Of a DNA stretch of 64,000 nucleotides, positions 60,700-64,000 are shown piece after piece (position 1 is the stretch's first letter; every line of letters begins with the position of its first letter). The stretch is taken from positions 62,001-126,000 of the forward strand of contig CAZBST010000006.1 in NCBI GenBank assembly GCA_964494805.1, given 5' to 3'. The notes below the pieces were generated by a model that was not told where the DNA came from, made no database searches, and saw only the letters and a list, made by a program, of their open reading frames with translations. The translations under genes were made by a program, and so were the position numbers. The stretch comes from CAIYOL01 sp964494805. GTDB taxonomy: Bacteria; Planctomycetota; Phycisphaerae; Sedimentisphaerales; Anaerobacaceae.

Positions 60700-61569
60700 A
60701 TGGCGTTGAAGGTTTGGTTCAATGGCAAGCTTGTGGACGAGGCGGATGCCAAGATAACTGTTTTTGACCACGGTCTTCTTTACGGCGACGGGGTATTTGA
60801 GGGTATCCGTGTTTACAGCAGCAGGATATTTGAGCTGGAGGCCCATATTAAGCGTCTTTATGAGTCGGCGAAGGCAATTCGTCTTGGTATTCCGATGGGC
60901 AGCAGGGACGAGCTTATCAAGGCAGTTGAAAAGACTGTCGAAGCTAACAACGTTATCGACGGTTATATTCGACTTGTTGTTACCCGCGGGACAGGTACGT
61001 TAGGACTGAATCCTTTTATTTGCGAGAATGCCAGAGTATTTATCATAGCAGATAACATACAGCTTTATCCGGAAGAGCTTTACGAAAAAGGTCTGAAGGT
61101 GATTAGCGCGACGACGGTTCGCAATCATCCGCTGGCGATTCCGCCGCAGGTCAAAAGCTTAAATTATCTCAATAATATACTAGCCAAGATTGAGGCTCTG
61201 GACGTAAATGTACCCGAAGCGATTATGTATAACCATGAAGGATATGTAGCCGAAGCGACCGGCGACAACGTTTTTATTGTAAAAGACGGGATTATATATA
61301 CTCCGCCTGTCGAGGCCGGTGCGTTAAGCGGGATAACTCGTGGCATCGTTATCCGGCTGGCGGAGGAAGCTAAGCTTAAAATAGTTGAAAAAAACCTGAC
61401 AAGATTTGATTTATACGTTTGCGATGAGTTTTTCCTAACCGGCACGGCCGCCGAGGTAATTGGTGTTGTTGAGATTGACGGCAGGATTATCGGTGACGGC
61501 AGGCCCGGACCTTATACGCGCCTATTGAGAAAGAAGTTCTTCAAATACGCTCACGGAAAGAGCAAATAG
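60700..61569 (+). CDS. ilvE: Branched-chain amino acid aminotransferase
   Basis: A 289-residue fold-type IV PLP aminotransferase. FDHGLLYGDGVFEGIRVY is the family start and VKSLNYLNNILAKIEA holds the PLP lysine region. ATGDNVFIV and GITRGIVIRLAEE are further conserved parts. It interconverts Val, Leu and Ile with their keto acids. D-amino-acid aminotransferase or aminodeoxychorismate lyase are relatives, but the YDHGxxYGDGVFEGIR pattern and SLNYLNN favour IlvE. AAAGGATAGG precedes ATG 60700. A polyprenyl synthase gene starts 3 bases after its stop. Confidence 0.85.
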   Translation: MALKVWFNGKLVDEADAKITVFDHGLLYGDGVFEGIRVYSSRIFELEAHIKRLYESAKAIRLGIPMGSRDELIKAVEKTVEANNVIDGYIRLVVTRGTGTLGLNPFICENARVFIIADNIQLYPEELYEKGLKVISATTVRNHPLAIPPQVKSLNYLNNILAKIEALDVNVPEAIMYNHEGYVAEATGDNVFIVKDGIIYTPPVEAGALSGITRGIVIRLAEEAKLKIVEKNLTRFDLYVCDEFFLTGTAAEVIGVVEIDGRIIGDGRPGPYTRLLRKKFFKYAHGKSK

Positions 61570-61572
61570 TTA

Positions 61573-62625
61573 ATGTTTCTGTCGTATCTCAGAGGAGATA
61601 CGAGCAGTGAAGCTCACAGCATATATAATATGCAGTTACCAGCACATACCGAACAGAATAGTATCCCCGCTTTTAGACTTATTAAAGATGAATTGGGGCA
61701 GGTAAAGGGGCTGATAAATGAGCAGATGTCGTGCTGTCCCAATGAAACCAGCGTCGGGCGATTGGTCGAGCATCTGAACCGTTGCGGCGGCAAGATGATT
61801 CGTCCGGGTCTGGTTTTGCTTGCCGGTTGGGCCGTCAGTAAAATCACATACAAGCACATACGTGTTGCAGCGGTTATGGAGATGATTCATAGTGCCACGC
61901 TGCTGCATGATGATGTTATAGATGAAGGGCAAAGGCGTCGGGGACAGGCGACGGTGAACAGTTTGTGGGGCAATGAGTCGGCAGTTTTATTGGGCGATTT
62001 TTTATTAAGCAGGGTTTTCAGGATGTGTGCCGATTTGGAGCCGGAGGTCGTGAAGATAATTGCCACCGCTGCCGGCCGAACCTGCGAAGGTGAATTGAGG
62101 CAGATAGCGCAGAGAGAGAATTGGCAGTTAAAAGAGGCGGAATATATCAGCATAATTACTGAAAAAAGTGCGGCACTTTTTAGCAGTTGTTGTTATCTTG
62201 GCGGCTTTTTAGCGGGGGCTGGCGAAACTGAAGTTCAGATGCTGTCTGATTTCGGTTTGAATCTTGGTATTGCGTTCCAGATTACTGATGATTTGCTCGA
62301 CATAATCGGCGATGAAGTAAAAACAGGCAAGACACTCGGCAGCGATGTTGATAAAAACAAGCTTACTTTGTCTGTGATACACCTGCTGGCAAATATTGGA
62401 GAGAATCAAAAAAGGGGGTTAATAGAGAAGTTAGTGACGGCAAGAGACAGCAAGAGGGCATTTGCTGAAATTTTAAAATCGAGCGGCTCACTTGAATACG
62501 CATGCGACAGGGCAAAGGAATATATCTCGAAGGCGACAGGTAAGCTTTCAGAATTGAAGGACAGTGCCGCTAAAGACTCACTTATAGAAACGGCAAATTA
62601 TATTACAGAACGAGTTACGCTGTAG
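61573..62625 (+). CDS. Polyprenyl diphosphate synthase
   Basis: A 350-residue trans-prenyltransferase that extends FPP with IPP units to make long-chain polyprenyl diphosphates, for quinone side chains. First Asp-rich motif LLHDDVIDEGQRRRG, then the second motif TDDLLDIIGDEVKTGKTLGSD. The FARM region (GGKMIRPGLVLLAG) is in place. ATG 61573 adds about 19 residues before the usual start zone; ATG 61630 is an alternative. It may be HepT/IspB-like. Chain length cannot be read safely. Spacing of 3 bases from ilvE suggests co-transcription. Confidence 0.85.
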   Translation: MFLSYLRGDTSSEAHSIYNMQLPAHTEQNSIPAFRLIKDELGQVKGLINEQMSCCPNETSVGRLVEHLNRCGGKMIRPGLVLLAGWAVSKITYKHIRVAAVMEMIHSATLLHDDVIDEGQRRRGQATVNSLWGNESAVLLGDFLLSRVFRMCADLEPEVVKIIATAAGRTCEGELRQIAQRENWQLKEAEYISIITEKSAALFSSCCYLGGFLAGAGETEVQMLSDFGLNLGIAFQITDDLLDIIGDEVKTGKTLGSDVDKNKLTLSVIHLLANIGENQKRGLIEKLVTARDSKRAFAEILKSSGSLEYACDRAKEYISKATGKLSELKDSAAKDSLIETANYITERVTL

Positions 62626-62782
62626 AGACAAGTACCAAAACCAAAACCCGCATTTTACAGGCGTAAGGAGGTTTTTCACCGCTTTGCTCTTTGTTTGAGT
62701 ATGTTGTCCCTTGACGGATAATGCCGGAAAATGGTATAAATGCAGATGAGAGGGGCGTTTTTTGTGAAGGAGTTGGGTAAAT

Positions 62783-64000
62783 ATGTGTCGTAAACTTACC
62801 TATATCGGACTATTGCTAATGGTTCTAAGTCTGAACCAGCCGGTGTTTAGCGAAGTTAGTCTTGCCGGTTCCTGGTCGACAGGACTAACTCATACAAAAG
62901 AAGCAGGCACCAACCGTGCGTTGATATTCATCGCACACGGAGAGAATAGCAGTACTGTGAACCTAAGTGCTGTAACGTACGGCGGCCAGTCAATGACCAA
63001 GATTGTTGATAGATACTACTATTCTGGAAACGGCGCTTATGTTGCAGCATATATTCTTAACGAGGTGGGCGTAGCTGCTGCAACCAATAACAATTTTATT
63101 GTTACCTGGAATACTACGCCGGCTGAAGTTAAATACGCCAGCGTATTCCTTTGCAACGTTAATCAAACGGCCCCCAATGGAGCAAGCGGCGGAGGTGAAA
63201 GCACAAGCAACCCAGTAACGACTCCTGCGCTATCCACCAATGATGGTGATATGGTTATCGATGCAGCTACCTGCGGCAACAGGGGCACATATACATTACA
63301 AAACGGCTTTACCCAAGGAGCCCACCAGTCATCTGATTCGTCTACCGGTGTGACTGGTTATAAACCTGCAACCGGTGCATCTGAAACGCCGAGCGCGACA
63401 CATACAAGTGTTAATCGTCAGGTAATAATCGGTTTTGTAATTAAGGAGGCTATTACCGATCCAAATAAGGCCAGTAATCCCAGCCCATCCAACGGCGCAG
63501 CAAGTGTCGACGTGGCAACCAACCTTAGCTGGACAGCAGGCGCTGGTGCGACCTCTCACGATATTTATTTCGGAATCAATTCAGACTCGCACAGTAATCC
63601 TAAACATACGATTGATACGAACAGTTATAATCCGCCGGGCGACCTTGCAGAAGGAACAGATTATTATTGGGCTGTTGATTCCAACGCTAGCGGCACGGTA
63701 ACAGTCGGGGAGGACTGGAGTTTTACAACTTATGCTCCGATAGACGGAGACCTGGTAGCGAATTACGTTATAAGCCTAGACATGCCGGGGACAACCTATT
63801 ACGCAGATATCTGTGCTTATTATGGCGTGCTTGTTTGGTCTGAATTAACGGGAAATACGTCGATGCGAGACAGCATTATCGCCAAGTTTCCAACTACATA
63901 TTACACAGGCGCAACGATGCCGCCGAGAGGTGAGCCGCAAGGCGTAGATAAAGGTGTGTACGGGATATACCCCTTTGAGCTATACCGCCAGACGAGAGAC
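62783..64000 (+). CDS. Secreted multi-domain glycoside hydrolase (GH88/GH105-like), 5' part
   Basis: The gene runs off the window. The first 406 codons are open from ATG 62783, with AAGGAG upstream. The signal peptide (KLTYIGLLLMVLSLNQPVFS) is followed by a beta-sandwich domain (about 25-215: VTYGGQSMTKIVDRYYYSGNGAYVAAYIL). A fibronectin-III-like module comes next (about 225-315: NPSPSNGAASVDVATNLSW, DYYWAVDS). The start of an alpha-barrel follows (from about 325), with YYADICAYYGVLVWSELTG and GVDKGVYGIYPFELYRQT. The latter pattern matches the GH88/GH105 family, which acts on unsaturated uronides from pectin or algal polysaccharide. The catalytic part lies beyond the window, so the substrate is unproven. 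Confidence 0.7.
   Translation, partial: MCRKLTYIGLLLMVLSLNQPVFSEVSLAGSWSTGLTHTKEAGTNRALIFIAHGENSSTVNLSAVTYGGQSMTKIVDRYYYSGNGAYVAAYILNEVGVAAATNNNFIVTWNTTPAEVKYASVFLCNVNQTAPNGASGGGESTSNPVTTPALSTNDGDMVIDAATCGNRGTYTLQNGFTQGAHQSSDSSTGVTGYKPATGASETPSATHTSVNRQVIIGFVIKEAITDPNKASNPSPSNGAASVDVATNLSWTAGAGATSHDIYFGINSDSHSNPKHTIDTNSYNPPGDLAEGTDYYWAVDSNASGTVTVGEDWSFTTYAPIDGDLVANYVISLDMPGTTYYADICAYYGVLVWSELTGNTSMRDSIIAKFPTTYYTGATMPPRGEPQGVDKGVYGIYPFELYRQTRD

Noticed and set aside
1..64000. tRNA or rRNA genes
   Set aside because: Candidate T-loop-like words (GGTTCGAA) occur only inside coding genes and lack the rest of a cloverleaf; no rRNA signature was seen.

Overview
The window looks like chromosome of an uncultured planctomycete. 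A member of the Phycisphaerae (Sedimentisphaerales-like) is my inference; no rRNA or other marker settles it. The pointers are a PEP-CTERM protein, an orphan planctomycete-type prepilin, a complete type II secretion (T2SS) operon with an unusually long secretin, Asp-Val-Asn-Asp runs in proteins, DUF1573 and MauE-type proteins, outer-membrane genes (LptD, Lol-type exporter), and intergenic repeats such as TAGCGYAGCG and AATACGM/ATTGGTA heptamers. No tRNA, rRNA, CRISPR array or transposase was recognised.

Layout. (1) 1-18.2 kb is a surface-glycan region. It starts with the tail of an RseP-like protease and a divergent SHMT-like enzyme, followed by a GT2 glycosyltransferase. An AT-rich sugar-acetamidino module (WbpG/HisH2/HisF2 type) comes next, then a DUF354 protein, a GT-C membrane glycosyltransferase, AsnB and a PEP-CTERM protein. 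Three methyltransferases, a flippase-like protein, a GT4 enzyme and a second GT-C enzyme complete it. The region is littered with gene debris: one GT2 fragment and three degraded copies of the asnB 3' end. (2) 18.3-35.3 kb holds a DUF1573 lipoprotein, a MauE-thioredoxin-like membrane protein, a GspC-like protein, gspD-E-F-G-H-I-J-K-L-M and an orphan prepilin. (3) 35.4-41.2 kb is an accessory region. It has a DUF2061 protein, dispersed repeats, an AT-rich AAA+ ATPase/subtilase pair matching the IetAS antiphage system, a double hairpin, a PadR regulator and long gene-free stretches. (4) 41.2-64 kb is mostly housekeeping: a FlgM-like protein behind a strong hairpin, spoVG (with an inserted zinc ribbon) and ispE, a VTT-domain membrane protein, AMMECR1, a zinc-peptidase lipoprotein, maf, an MsrB-MsrA fusion, a PilT-like ATPase, an LptD-like protein, class II aldolase, an S41 protease, lysS, a LolCDE-like exporter, ilvE and a polyprenyl synthase. 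It ends in the 5' part of a secreted GH88/GH105-type enzyme.

How the parts fit. The first region probably builds and modifies an exported polysaccharide. Repeated asnB tails suggest it evolves by homologous shuffling. The T2SS would export proteins such as the GH88/105 enzyme, and the upstream redox genes may serve extracytoplasmic disulfides. The LptD-like and Lol-like genes indicate a real outer membrane. The IetAS pair is the clearest defence system and looks horizontally acquired.
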